64,000 nt of DNA from B10-G9 sp964627755 (GTDB lineage Bacteria; Chloroflexota; Anaerolineae; Anaerolineales; UBA11858). The notes below the pieces were generated by a model that worked only from the letters and a program-made list of their open reading frames with translations, ran no database searches and was not told the DNA's origin. The stretch lies in contig CAZVIH010000110.1 in assembly GCA_964627755.1 (NCBI GenBank), positions 1 through 64,000 of the forward strand. The letters run 5' to 3'. Each line of letters starts with the position of its first letter. Position 1 is the stretch's first letter. The translations under genes were made by a program, and so were the position numbers. Shown piece after piece: positions 35,212-44,093 of the stretch.

Positions 35212-36240
35212 TTACCCATATTCCAGAAGTTTTTTAGCCTCTATAAGTGTTTCTCGCCAATGGTCTTTTTCTTCGATCGGTGATTTTCCCACTGGGTCTT
35301 CCCATTCTTTACTGCACAATGCTGCGCCAACAGCCTGACCGCATGCCAGGCCAGCATCCAAATCATATCCACCCTCCAGAAAAACAGCCAACCGGCCAGA
35401 ACAAAATTTTTCTGCCCATTTTTTGAGGTCTTTCATAATCTCAAATATACAGCCAGCAGATACTTGCATGCTGCCCAGCGGATCCTTCCAGTGGGTATCA
35501 AATCCGAAACTGATCAAGAGCATATCCACAATCTGTTCTTGCAGATAAGGCAGAATGATTTCCCTGGTCAGGGTTGCATATGCCACATCACCAGAAAAAC
35601 AAGGAATCGGTAGATTCAAAGTAGTGCCCTCTCCTGTCCCCGATCCGATTTCGTAGAGGGCTCCTGTACCTGGATAAAACGGCGCCTGGTGAATGGATAT
35701 GTAACATACTTCAGGGCGGTCCCAAAAAATATCCTGAGTGCCGTTGCCATGATGCAAATCCAGATCAAGGATGGCGATTTTACCTGCCCCTTTCACTCGA
35801 AGTAAATATTCCGCTGCCACGGCAATATTATTGATCAGACAAAAACCCATTCCTCTATTCCGGGTGGCATGATGTCCAGGCGGTCTGGTAAGAGCAAAAC
35901 CAGATTGAGCTTTTCTATCCCAAACAAGGTCTGCAATCGCAACCCCACCGCCGGCTGCATTCTGCGCCAGCTGCCAGGATTCAAGGGTCGTATAAGTATC
36001 CGGATCCAACATTTGGGCCTGGCTGCTGGCCCGTTCCACGATATGTAGATATTCCTTGTCATGGATAGCTTCCAGGATATCCTGATCCAGCTTACAAGGT
36101 CTGACTTGGGGGCAGCTATCCCACAGATCAATCTCCATCAATCCCCTTTTTATCACTTCCACCCTTTCTGGGGATTCTGGGTGAGCGTACAGATAATGTT
36201 TCTGGTGCCCGTCAGGATAGTATAATGCCATGGAGTCCAT
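35212..36240 (-). CDS. Histone-deacetylase-like amidohydrolase (class II HDAC/acetylpolyamine type)
   Basis: A Zn-dependent deacetylase fold with 'HPESPERVEVI', the catalytic His pair in 'LTRPPGHHATRNRGMGFCLINN', metal ligands in 'ILDLDLHHGNGTQDIFW' (DxH) and 'LLISFGFDTHWKDPLG' (late Asp), and 'FLEGGYDL' at the end. In bacteria such proteins deacetylate acetylpolyamines, acetoin-related substrates or acetyl-lysine; the substrate is unknown here. The start at ATG 36240 has GGAGG four bases upstream; a GTG at 36270 would add ten residues. Divergently transcribed from the alpha/beta hydrolase gene. Confidence 0.88.
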   Translation of the reverse strand: MDSMALYYPDGHQKHYLYAHPESPERVEVIKRGLMEIDLWDSCPQVRPCKLDQDILEAIHDKEYLHIVERASSQAQMLDPDTYTTLESWQLAQNAAGGGVAIADLVWDRKAQSGFALTRPPGHHATRNRGMGFCLINNIAVAAEYLLRVKGAGKIAILDLDLHHGNGTQDIFWDRPEVCYISIHQAPFYPGTGALYEIGSGTGEGTTLNLPIPCFSGDVAYATLTREIILPYLQEQIVDMLLISFGFDTHWKDPLGSMQVSAGCIFEIMKDLKKWAEKFCSGRLAVFLEGGYDLDAGLACGQAVGAALCSKEWEDPVGKSPIEEKDHWRETLIEAKKLLEYG

Positions 36241-36366
36241 ATTCCCTCCAGAATAACGAAAACGATGCACAGATAAATTAACTATATTATACTTTTTGAA
36301 ATTATAGGTAACTAAATTCCGATTTTTTAATAACTCATCAGTTAAATTTCAACCTAGAGGTAAAAA

Positions 36367-37200
36367 ATGAAGCATCAGGAAGGATTTTTTTCAGAACAAG
36401 ACCAATCTATTTATTATCAGTACTGGCTGCCCGAAAGCCCCCCTCTAGCAATTCTTCTGGTAGTTCATGGTCTCAATGAACACTGCGGCAGATACAAACA
36501 TCTGGCTGATTATTTCACTGATATGGGATATGCTGTTTTCGGATTCGATCTGATCGGACACGGAAAATCCTCCGGAACGCGGTCATTTGTCAAAGATTTT
36601 CCTTCTTTTATCAATCCAATTCTCACTTATCTGGAAATGATAAAAGAATGGCAGCCTGGTCTCCCGGTATATCTGGTTGGCCACAGTTTGGGTGGATTGA
36701 TAGCTGCAAGTTTCCTGATCGATCATCAAGAAAAAGTCAGTGGCGCAATCCTTTCGGGATCTCTGGTAATGGGTCCAGAGTACGTATCGGATTTCACAGT
36801 CAAAATTGGTACAATCATCTCAAAAACCATCCCCAAAATTCGCCTAATTGGGATAGATAAAAGCGGGTTAAGCCGTGACACCCAGGTTGTTACTAACTAT
36901 ATAAACGATCCTTTAGTATATAACGGAAAATCAACCGCCCGAATTTCGTCGGTTATTAATGATGGAATCACCTATGTGGCGGAAAAAGGATCCAATATCA
37001 CTCTGCCCATCCTGCTGCTTCATGGAGGACAGGATCGGATCTGCGATCCTGCCTGGTCTACCTACCTGCACAACCTTGTTTCCTCCCAGAACAACAAACT
37101 GATCATTTATGATGAGCTATATCATGAAATCTATAATGAACCGGAACATGAAGTAGTTTTTAATGACGTCTTGAACTGGCTGGATGGACTGCAGGGCTAA
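36367..37200 (+). CDS. Alpha/beta hydrolase (monoacylglycerol lipase-like)
   Basis: 277 residues of the serine aminopeptidase S33/lysophospholipase group: 'VVHGLNEHCGRYKHLA' (oxyanion region), 'GHGKSSG', nucleophile elbow 'LVGHSLGGLIAASFL', acid in 'GGQDRICDP' and catalytic His in 'YHEIYNE'. The short cap region between the elbow and the acid fits bacterial monoglyceride lipases. A terminator follows, so it is probably a single-gene unit. Confidence 0.87.
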   Translation: MKHQEGFFSEQDQSIYYQYWLPESPPLAILLVVHGLNEHCGRYKHLADYFTDMGYAVFGFDLIGHGKSSGTRSFVKDFPSFINPILTYLEMIKEWQPGLPVYLVGHSLGGLIAASFLIDHQEKVSGAILSGSLVMGPEYVSDFTVKIGTIISKTIPKIRLIGIDKSGLSRDTQVVTNYINDPLVYNGKSTARISSVINDGITYVAEKGSNITLPILLLHGGQDRICDPAWSTYLHNLVSSQNNKLIIYDELYHEIYNEPEHEVVFNDVLNWLDGLQG

Positions 37201-37226
37201 ATCTCTGGTCCATTCATCGAAACTAT

Positions 37227-37255
37227 AAAAACCTGCTGCCAAAAGCAGGTTTTTA
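37227..37255 (+). terminator. Rho-independent terminator after the alpha/beta hydrolase
   Basis: AAAAACCTGCT and AGCAGGTTTTT form a perfect 11-bp stem with loop GCCAAA; the A and T tracts let it act in both directions. Confidence 0.88.
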
Positions 37256-37328
37256 TTAACCATTTATTAAATCGATCTCAGGCGTTCTTATCCCTAAGGA
37301 CACTGCACCACCTTGGTGTTAAAATAAG

Positions 37329-37344
37329 CCTGTTGAAAAACAGG
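37329..37344 (+). promoter_or_regulatory. Small GNRA hairpin covering the ribosome binding site of the TPR gene
   Basis: CCTGTT-GAAA-AACAGG is a 6-bp stem with a GAAA tetraloop, and its 3' arm holds the AGG(AAA) Shine-Dalgarno eight bases before ATG 37352. If it folds in the mRNA it would limit translation of the TPR protein. Confidence 0.4.
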
Positions 37345-37351
37345 AAACCCG

Positions 37352-38194
37352 ATGCCAAACCTGGAAAATATTCTAACCAAAATAAATGATGCCGAAATAG
37401 AGGGAAACCACCTTATTGCTGCGGAAGCTTGTTCCGCTGCAGGCAAGATATTCCTGGAACGCAACATCTATTCCGAAGCGGCTCATTATTTTAAAAAAGC
37501 TGCGGAATTATTCTTGAAAAATGGTCAAACTATCCGCCAAACCCAGGCATTAAACCAGCTCGGAGTTTGCCTGATCATGTCCGGTCAAATCGAACACGCT
37601 TTAGAAGAACTAGCCACTGTAAAAGGACTTTTGAACGAAAAAGATCATCCATCCTTGATAGCGGCCATAGAGGGGAATCGGGGTTTGGCCTACAGCATAT
37701 TGAAGGACTATAAAAATGCAGTGAAATCCCATAAATATGTCCTCGAAACTGCTGAGAGAATTGCAGATCCCGCCTTGAAATTGAATGCTCTCATCAACCT
37801 GGCAGACTGCAATCTTCAGGATAAAAAATACCAGCCCGCCCAAGGTTTTGCCCTGGTAGCCCTTGATCTCGCACTGACACTGGATTCCCGGTCTTCATTG
37901 GTGATCATCTACGATTTACTAGGCATGATTTCATCCCGACAGGCAGATCTCAAAACGGCCCTTGATTATCATCAGCAGTCTTTTGATTTGGCTCAGGAAA
38001 ACGGAGATCTCTTACGGCAAGGTATAGCCCTGGCAAACCAAGCTCTGGCCTGGGAGGGTTTAACAGAACACGTTCAGGCTAATCAGCTTATGTCACAAGC
38101 CCAGGATATTTTTGTTCTCCTGAATTCCGATTATCAGGAAAAAACAAACAAAGACTTAAGACGGATTCGAAGAGGCCTCTCTGAGAATTCCTGA
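37352..38194 (+). CDS. Tetratricopeptide-repeat protein
   Basis: 280 residues consisting of about seven TPR-like helix pairs, for example 'AAEACSAAGKIFLERNIYSEAAHYFKKAAELF', 'ALNQLGVCLIMSGQIEHALEEL', 'GNRGLAYSILKDYKNAVKSHKYVLETAE' and 'YDLLGMISSRQADLKTALDYHQQSFDLA' (individual segments given to show the repeats). No signal peptide or other domain is visible, so it is probably a cytoplasmic scaffold. Function unknown. A separate promoter for the downstream genes follows at 38201-38244. Confidence 0.78.
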   Translation: MPNLENILTKINDAEIEGNHLIAAEACSAAGKIFLERNIYSEAAHYFKKAAELFLKNGQTIRQTQALNQLGVCLIMSGQIEHALEELATVKGLLNEKDHPSLIAAIEGNRGLAYSILKDYKNAVKSHKYVLETAERIADPALKLNALINLADCNLQDKKYQPAQGFALVALDLALTLDSRSSLVIIYDLLGMISSRQADLKTALDYHQQSFDLAQENGDLLRQGIALANQALAWEGLTEHVQANQLMSQAQDIFVLLNSDYQEKTNKDLRRIRRGLSENS

Positions 38195-38200
38195 GTTTTC

Positions 38201-38244
38201 ATAAATGTGTACATTTATTTGAATTGGGACTATAATCTCCCAAT
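38201..38244 (+). promoter_or_regulatory. Promoter whose -35 and -10 each lie in a separate inverted repeat
   Basis: TGTACA (38208-38213), a 17-bp spacer and a perfect TATAAT (38231-38236). The -35 lies in the perfect palindrome ATAAATGT-GT-ACATTTAT (38201-38218). The -10 forms the centre of ATTGGGA-CTATAATC-TCCCAAT (38223-38244). Both look like operator sites for dimeric regulators. Genes downstream are the thioredoxin-VKOR fusion and, without a terminator, hypABFCDE. Confidence 0.6.
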
Positions 38245-38274
38245 GTAAAAAACTACTAGATACATGGAGTATGT

Positions 38275-39315
38275 ATGATCCGCGTTCGAAATTTCGTTCT
38301 GATATGCCTTGTTGCCATCCTGAGCTTTTCACCAATTGCAGATACCGCCCAGGCTCAATCGCCTGTTGTCCATGCAGTCCTGTTTTATTCACCCACCTGC
38401 GGCCATTGTGCCCAGGTCATTGAACAGGTTCTGCCGGAATTGGATCGCCAGTTCGGTTCGCAGCTGGTCATTTACGGTGTAAATACTTACACAGAAACCG
38501 GCAATGCTCTATTTAGTAATTATATAGATTTATTCGATGTCCCCGATGAACGGCAGGCCGTTCCCACTCTTGTGGTGGGAGATCAAGTCCTGATAGGTTC
38601 TAATGAAATCCCTGAACAATTTCCCGGGATCATCGAAGAGGGCTTAAAAAACGGCGGGATCGATTGGCCGACTATTGAAGGCCTAACTGAAGCTATGGAT
38701 TCCCCCTCTGGAGATCCAGAAAACGGCTCAGGCGAGGAAAACACTTCTCTAACACACCAGCTGACCTTACGGGAAAAATTCCAATCAGACCTGGCTGGAA
38801 ACATCCTTTCTGTTATCGTCCTGGTAGGAATGATCGCTGCCCTTGTGTTCGCAGGATTTAATCTTGGAAAGGATCTAGACCCGGACAAAAAGGGTACACC
38901 TGAATGGTTGATTCCGCTGCTCTCGGTTATCGGAATCGGAATCGCTGGTTATATGTCCTATGTTGAATTTAACCAGATTGAAGCTGTTTGCGGTCCAGTT
39001 GGAAATTGCAACACAGTTCAGCAGAGTGAATTTGCAACCCTGTTCGGCATCCTGCCGATAGGTGTGCTTGGTGTCATGGGATACCTGGTCATTATCATTC
39101 TCTGGCTGGGAAGACTGCTGGATCTGCCACAGTATACAAGGATCCTGAACCTTGCTTTGTTTGGGGTCACCCTATTTGGCATATTATTCTCAATCTACCT
39201 GACATTCCTGGAGCCTTTTGTGATCGGCGCAACCTGTATGTGGTGCCTTTCATCCGCTGTGATCATGTCAGTGCTATTCCTGCTGACTGCAGGCAAACTG
39301 AATATTCCGGACTAA
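38275..39315 (+). CDS. Thioredoxin-like/VKOR fusion protein (disulfide-bond formation)
   Basis: Signal peptide (to about residue 28), then a periplasm-side glutaredoxin/thioredoxin-like domain with 'YSPTCGHCAQV' (CxxC), then from about residue 175 a transmembrane VKOR domain: the loop Cys pair 'VCGPVGNCNTV', the quinone-side 'TCMWCLSSA' (CxxC) and a conserved 'SEFATLFGILPIG'. VKOR oxidises the thioredoxin-like partner and passes electrons to quinone. Well-known cyanobacterial fusions have VKOR first and thioredoxin last; the order is reversed here. hypA follows after 25 bases with no terminator, so it is probably in the hyp operon. Confidence 0.87.
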   Translation: MIRVRNFVLICLVAILSFSPIADTAQAQSPVVHAVLFYSPTCGHCAQVIEQVLPELDRQFGSQLVIYGVNTYTETGNALFSNYIDLFDVPDERQAVPTLVVGDQVLIGSNEIPEQFPGIIEEGLKNGGIDWPTIEGLTEAMDSPSGDPENGSGEENTSLTHQLTLREKFQSDLAGNILSVIVLVGMIAALVFAGFNLGKDLDPDKKGTPEWLIPLLSVIGIGIAGYMSYVEFNQIEAVCGPVGNCNTVQQSEFATLFGILPIGVLGVMGYLVIIILWLGRLLDLPQYTRILNLALFGVTLFGILFSIYLTFLEPFVIGATCMWCLSSAVIMSVLFLLTAGKLNIPD

Positions 39316-39340
39316 ATATCCTGAGCAGGCAATTGATTTC

Positions 39341-39685
39341 ATGCATGAATTAGCCATAACTGAACAAATAGCGGAAATCGCTATCAGGCATGGAGAAAAA
39401 AACGCGGCGATGAAGATCACCGATCTCTATCTGGTGATCGGTGAATTATCCACCGTGATAGATGATTCAGTACAGTTTTACTGGGATCTGATCACTGAAA
39501 ATACCATTTGTGAAGGCGCCAAACTGCATTTCCAAAGAATCCCTGCTAAATTCCGCTGCCAGGATTGCGGGAAAGAATACCCAATGGTAGATGGTGAATT
39601 AGCTCCCTGCCCTTTCTGCCAGAGCAACAAGATGGAGATCCTGGAAGGCAAGGAATTCCACCTCGACAGCATTAATATCATTTAG
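39341..39685 (+). CDS. hypA: Hydrogenase maturation nickel metallochaperone HypA
   Basis: Delivers nickel to [NiFe]-hydrogenase precursor large subunits together with HypB. 114 residues with the invariant 'MHELAI' N-terminus (Ni-binding His2), the 'LVIGELS' strand and a zinc finger 'CQDCGKEY...CPFCQS'. First gene of hypABFCDE. Confidence 0.95.
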   Translation: MHELAITEQIAEIAIRHGEKNAAMKITDLYLVIGELSTVIDDSVQFYWDLITENTICEGAKLHFQRIPAKFRCQDCGKEYPMVDGELAPCPFCQSNKMEILEGKEFHLDSINII

Positions 39686-39693
39686 AGGAACCA

Positions 39694-40359
39694 ATGACAA
39701 AAAAAATCTCGGTGGTAGAAAGAGTTCACAGCGCCAACGATCAACTTGCCGCTGAAAACAAACAACAGCTGCTTCAAGCAGACTTGTTCAGCCTCAATAT
39801 CATGGCTTCTCCAGGCGCCGGGAAAACATCATTGATTGAAAAAACTCTGGCATTAGTTAAACCCGACTACGAGATTGCAGTTATTGACGGCGATGTCGCA
39901 ACCAGTATAGATGCGGATCGGGCAGCAGAAGCCGGTGCAACAGCAGTTCAAATCAACACCGGTGGTCAATGTCATATTGACGCTCATATGCTCCGCAATG
40001 CCCTGATGGAACTGGACCTGGATCAGTTTGACCTGCTTTTAGTGGAAAATGTGGGCAATTTGATCTGCCCGGCTTCATTTAAATTGGGCACTGATAAAAA
40101 TGTTCTAATCGCCTCCATTCCTGAGGGTGATGATAAACCTTATAAGTACCCAGCCATGTACCAAGACGTCGATGCCTTGATCATCAATAAAATCGATTTG
40201 CTGCCTTATGTAAAATTTGATATGGAATATTTCCAAAAGGGTGTCCAGATGTTGAATCCGGACCTGATCACCTTCCCGGTTTCTTGCACAACAGGCGAAG
40301 GGATCGAGAACTGGGTCAATTGGCTCACCGAGCATATCAAGGACAAAAAAGTTTCTTGA
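39694..40359 (+). CDS. hypB: Hydrogenase nickel-incorporation GTPase HypB
   Basis: 221-residue GTPase with P-loop 'ASPGAGKTSLIE', 'VIDGDVATSIDADRA', 'NTGGQCHIDAHML' (metal-site Cys-His), 'LLVENVGNLICPASF' and 'NKIDLLPY'. It supplies GTP-driven nickel transfer from HypA. It has no His-rich N-terminal nickel store and no N-terminal CxxCGC motif, so only the G-domain metal site is visible. Confidence 0.95.
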   Translation: MTKKISVVERVHSANDQLAAENKQQLLQADLFSLNIMASPGAGKTSLIEKTLALVKPDYEIAVIDGDVATSIDADRAAEAGATAVQINTGGQCHIDAHMLRNALMELDLDQFDLLLVENVGNLICPASFKLGTDKNVLIASIPEGDDKPYKYPAMYQDVDALIINKIDLLPYVKFDMEYFQKGVQMLNPDLITFPVSCTTGEGIENWVNWLTEHIKDKKVS

Positions 40360-40360
40360 T

Positions 40361-42715
40361 ATGAACCATCCTGCTGCATATCGGATTCTTATTAACGGAA
40401 TTGTCCAGGGAGTTGGTTTTCGCCCCTTTATTTATAATCTGGCAATCCGATATGATCTCAAGGGCTGGGTTAAAAACACTTCCGAAGGTGTCGTTATTGA
40501 GGTCAGCGGTCCCGAGTCCGACCTGGATCGGTTTTTAACCAGTATTACAAAAGAAGCTCCACCCCTTTCTATTATCGAATCCCTGCAGTATGAATCCATC
40601 TCGCCAGATGGACACGAGGTTTTTCACATTCAGCACTCCCAGGTGATTGAAGGTGCCTTCCAACCCATATCGCCTGACGTGAGTATCTGTGATGACTGCC
40701 TTCATGAATTATTTACACCCAATGACAACAGATACAGATATCCGTTCATCAACTGTACTAACTGTGGACCTCGTTTCACGATCATCAAGGATATACCTTA
40801 CGATCGCCCCCTGACTACCATGTCCTTATTTGACCTGTGTCCAGCGTGTGAGGCAGAGTATAACAATCCACTGGATCGCAGATTTCACGCCCAACCGGTA
40901 GCCTGCCCCGAATGCGGTCCAAATATTTGGCTGGAAAATAGCTCCCAATCCAACCCGATCAAGGAAATACTTGGGGATGAGGCTCTATTGCTGACCCAGG
41001 AGCTACTCGCAGAAGGAAAAATCGGTGCGATTAAAGGACTGGGCGGGTTCCACCTGGCATGTAATGGGGAAAATCCAACAGCGGTCGAAACACTCAGGTC
41101 CAGAAAAAACCGGCCAGACAAACCACTGGCAGTGATGATGCCTGATCTGGAAACAGTGCGAAAATACTGCGAAGTATCACAGGAAGAAGAAGATCTCTTA
41201 ACCTCCAGGCAGCGGCCTATCTTGCTGCTCGCAAGAAGGACAGGATCACTTTTGCCAACTTCTATCGCACCAGGCCAAAATACAATCGGAGTGATGCTTC
41301 CCTATACTCCTCTCCATTATCTGCTCTTTTCACAAGAAGACCAATTCCCCAAATCGGCTTATTCAGTCCTGATTATGACCAGCGCGAATATCAGTGGGAA
41401 TCCCATTCTCACCCAAAACGATCAAGTGAAAAAGCTTTTAGGAGATATCGCTGATTTCTATCTACTGCATAACCGTGATATCCATATCCATTGTGATGAT
41501 TCAGTTGCCAGGGTGCCGGAAATGGGTGGTGAGAAATTGAGGGAAATGTATCCAATTCGCAGATCGCGTGGTTTTGCTCCCGGACCCATATCTTCCCCCC
41601 TCTCAGGAAAATCCATTCTAGCCGGAGGAGCAGAACTTAAAAATACATTCTGCCTTATCAAAGATAAGTACGCTTTTCTCAGTCAGCATATTGGCGATTT
41701 AAAGAATTTTGAGACCCTTACAGCCTATCAGAAAAGTATTTCTCACTACGAATCTCTTTTCCGAATCCATCCCGATCTGCTTGTTTACGATCTGCATCCT
41801 GATTACCTATCTTCTCGATATATTCTTGAGAGAGCAGAACAGGAAAATCTTCCAGTTCTCCCCGTTCAACATCATCATGCCCATATTGCTGCTTGTCTGG
41901 CAGATAACAACTATCAGAGCGAGGAACCTGTCATTGGAATAAGCTTTGATGGCATCGGATATGGGGAAGACGGCCATATCTGGGGAGGAGAATTTCTGGT
42001 TGCAAATTATCACAGTTATTCCAGAGTTGGCCATCTGGAATATTTTCCCTTACCAGGAGGTGACCTGGCAGTTCAGGAACCCTGGCGAACAGCAGTTTCC
42101 TTATTACGAACCACCCAGATTCCACTCGATCCCGGGTTGCTGCCTATTGCCTATGCGCAATCTTTGCCCGAATCTATCCCGGGGATATCCACACTTGATG
42201 TGCTCGAAAGGCAACTTGCGACAGGTACTAACGCTCCACTGACATCATCCGCAGGCCGGCTATTTGATGGGATCTCCTCCCTGCTAGGTATCTGTCATCA
42301 GATCAGCTACGAAGGACAAGCAGCAATTGAATTGGAGGCGCTGGCAGATCCAGATGAATCAGGATTGTATTCGCTTTCCATCTCTGATGATCTCATTTTC
42401 CAGGCCGGCCCAATGATCCTTGAGATCCTGACAGACCTCAACCAGGGCTGTCCTATTCCAGCAATTTCTGCCCGTTTTCACAATACAATCTCACAACTGG
42501 TATTGGAAATGGCAGTCAAACTGAAAAGGATCCACCACTTGAACCAGGTTGCCTTGAGCGGCGGAGTGTGGCAAAATATGAGCCTCCTAAGAAACTCTTA
42601 CCTTAGATTGCAAAAAGCGGGATTCAAGATCTATATCCACAAACAAGTTCCCGCTAACGATGGTGGGCTCGCGCTAGGACAGGCAGTGATCGGACAAAAA
42701 TTCTTATCCGTATAA
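40361..42715 (+). CDS. hypF: Carbamoyltransferase HypF
   Basis: Forms the cyanide ligands of the [NiFe] site from carbamoyl phosphate, passing the carbamoyl group to the HypE C-terminal Cys. Domain order in 784 residues: acylphosphatase ('GIVQGVGFRPFIYNLA'), two zinc fingers ('CDDCLHEL', 'CTNCGPRF', 'CPACEAEYNN', 'CPECGP'), YrdC-like ('GAIKGLGGFHLACNG', 'TSANISGNPI') and a Kae1-like carbamoyltransferase ('QHHHAHIAACLADN', 'VALSGGVWQN'). Full length. One base after hypB. Confidence 0.95.
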   Translation: MNHPAAYRILINGIVQGVGFRPFIYNLAIRYDLKGWVKNTSEGVVIEVSGPESDLDRFLTSITKEAPPLSIIESLQYESISPDGHEVFHIQHSQVIEGAFQPISPDVSICDDCLHELFTPNDNRYRYPFINCTNCGPRFTIIKDIPYDRPLTTMSLFDLCPACEAEYNNPLDRRFHAQPVACPECGPNIWLENSSQSNPIKEILGDEALLLTQELLAEGKIGAIKGLGGFHLACNGENPTAVETLRSRKNRPDKPLAVMMPDLETVRKYCEVSQEEEDLLTSRQRPILLLARRTGSLLPTSIAPGQNTIGVMLPYTPLHYLLFSQEDQFPKSAYSVLIMTSANISGNPILTQNDQVKKLLGDIADFYLLHNRDIHIHCDDSVARVPEMGGEKLREMYPIRRSRGFAPGPISSPLSGKSILAGGAELKNTFCLIKDKYAFLSQHIGDLKNFETLTAYQKSISHYESLFRIHPDLLVYDLHPDYLSSRYILERAEQENLPVLPVQHHHAHIAACLADNNYQSEEPVIGISFDGIGYGEDGHIWGGEFLVANYHSYSRVGHLEYFPLPGGDLAVQEPWRTAVSLLRTTQIPLDPGLLPIAYAQSLPESIPGISTLDVLERQLATGTNAPLTSSAGRLFDGISSLLGICHQISYEGQAAIELEALADPDESGLYSLSISDDLIFQAGPMILEILTDLNQGCPIPAISARFHNTISQLVLEMAVKLKRIHHLNQVALSGGVWQNMSLLRNSYLRLQKAGFKIYIHKQVPANDGGLALGQAVIGQKFLSV

Positions 42716-42729
42716 AGGAGCAGGAAATT

Positions 42730-42984
42730 ATGTGTCTCGGTGTTCCAGGAAAAATAATCGAAATCTATGAAAAACAAGAATTGCGGATGGCCAAGGTTGA
42801 TTTCAGCGGCGTCACCAGGGAGGCCTGTATAGCACATGTTCCAGAGGCACAAATTGGAGATTACGTCATTATCCATGTGGGTTTTGCCATTAGTTTATTA
42901 AGCGAGGAAGAAGCTCAGCAATCGATCGATCTGATCCGAGAGATCATTGAAGCCGGTGAACTGGGAGGCGAAGATCCGGTATGA
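42730..42984 (+). CDS. hypC: Hydrogenase maturation chaperone HypC
   Basis: 84 residues starting 'MCLGVPGKI' with the essential Cys2, which with HypD carries the Fe(CN)2CO unit to the hydrogenase large subunit. AGGAG is eight bases upstream. The stop overlaps hypD (ATGA). Confidence 0.95.
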   Translation: MCLGVPGKIIEIYEKQELRMAKVDFSGVTREACIAHVPEAQIGDYVIIHVGFAISLLSEEEAQQSIDLIREIIEAGELGGEDPV

Positions 42985-44093
42985 AATATCTTACCGAATA
43001 CCGCGATGCCAATCTGGTACTTGGAGTGGTTAACAAGATCAAAGAGATAACCACGCAACATTGGACCTTAATGGAAATTTGCGGCGGTCAGACACACTCG
43101 ATCATCAAAACTGGTCTTGATCAACTACTTCCAGATGAAATTGAACTGGTCCATGGACCGGGTTGCCCTGTTTGTGTTACTCCGCTTGAGTTAATTGATA
43201 GAGCCCTGGCAATAGCCTCAAAATCTGACGTGATCTTTACCAGCTACGGCGACATGCTGCGAGTGCCTGGTTCTCAGGCTGACCTGTTCTCCGTTAGAGC
43301 CCGGGGAGGTGATGTCCGGGTTGTTTATTCTCCACTTGATGCTGTCAAGCTGGCACAAGAAAACCCTGATAAGGAAGTTGTCTTTTTTGCCATTGGTTTC
43401 GAAACAACCGCACCTGCCAATGTGATGAGTGTGCTTCAGGCCGATCAAATGGGTCTTGATAACTTCAGTATCCTGGTTTCCCATGTCAGGGTACCCCAGG
43501 CAATAGAAGCCATTCTCAGCTCACCTCATAACCGGGTCCAGGGGTTCCTGGCAGCAGGCCATGTCTGCGCAGTGATGGGCTACTGGGAATACATTCCCCT
43601 GGCCAAAAAATTCAACATTCCTATGACCATAACAGGTTTTGAGCCTTTGGATATAGCCCAAGGTATATTAAAAACCGTCGAATCCCTCGAAGCCGGAACC
43701 TGTGAGGTGAAAAACGCCTACATTCGGGCGGTATCCGAAAAAGGGAATCAAAGCGCCCAGGCTGTTATCAATCAAGTATTTGAAGAATGTGATAGAAAAT
43801 GGCGCGGCATTGGGGTCATCCCAGGAAGCGGTTGGCGATTAAAGCCTCTTTTCAACAAATATGATGCGGAGAAACGATTCCAGGTTGAAACCATCCAGGC
43901 CGAGGAATCGCCACTTTGCATTTCAGGTCTGGTGCTGCAGGGTCAGAAAAAACCAGACCAATGCGAAGCGTTTGGCACTTTATGCACTCCGGAGAATCCT
44001 TTAGGCGCAACCATGGTTTCAGATGAAGGCGCCTGCGCTGCTTATTACCGCTACCGGACCCAGACACTTGGTTCCCGGGAGAACGCCTTATGA
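42981..44093 (+). CDS. hypD: Hydrogenase maturation protein HypD
   Basis: [4Fe-4S] scaffold on which Fe(CN)2CO is assembled. 370 residues with the conserved 'MEICGGQTHSI', 'VHGPGCPVCVTP', 'FFAIGFETTAP', 'AGHVCAVMG' and C-terminal Cys residues ('CEAFGTLCTPENPLGA'). It overlaps hypC and hypE by four bases each. Confidence 0.96.
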   Translation: MKYLTEYRDANLVLGVVNKIKEITTQHWTLMEICGGQTHSIIKTGLDQLLPDEIELVHGPGCPVCVTPLELIDRALAIASKSDVIFTSYGDMLRVPGSQADLFSVRARGGDVRVVYSPLDAVKLAQENPDKEVVFFAIGFETTAPANVMSVLQADQMGLDNFSILVSHVRVPQAIEAILSSPHNRVQGFLAAGHVCAVMGYWEYIPLAKKFNIPMTITGFEPLDIAQGILKTVESLEAGTCEVKNAYIRAVSEKGNQSAQAVINQVFEECDRKWRGIGVIPGSGWRLKPLFNKYDAEKRFQVETIQAEESPLCISGLVLQGQKKPDQCEAFGTLCTPENPLGATMVSDEGACAAYYRYRTQTLGSRENAL

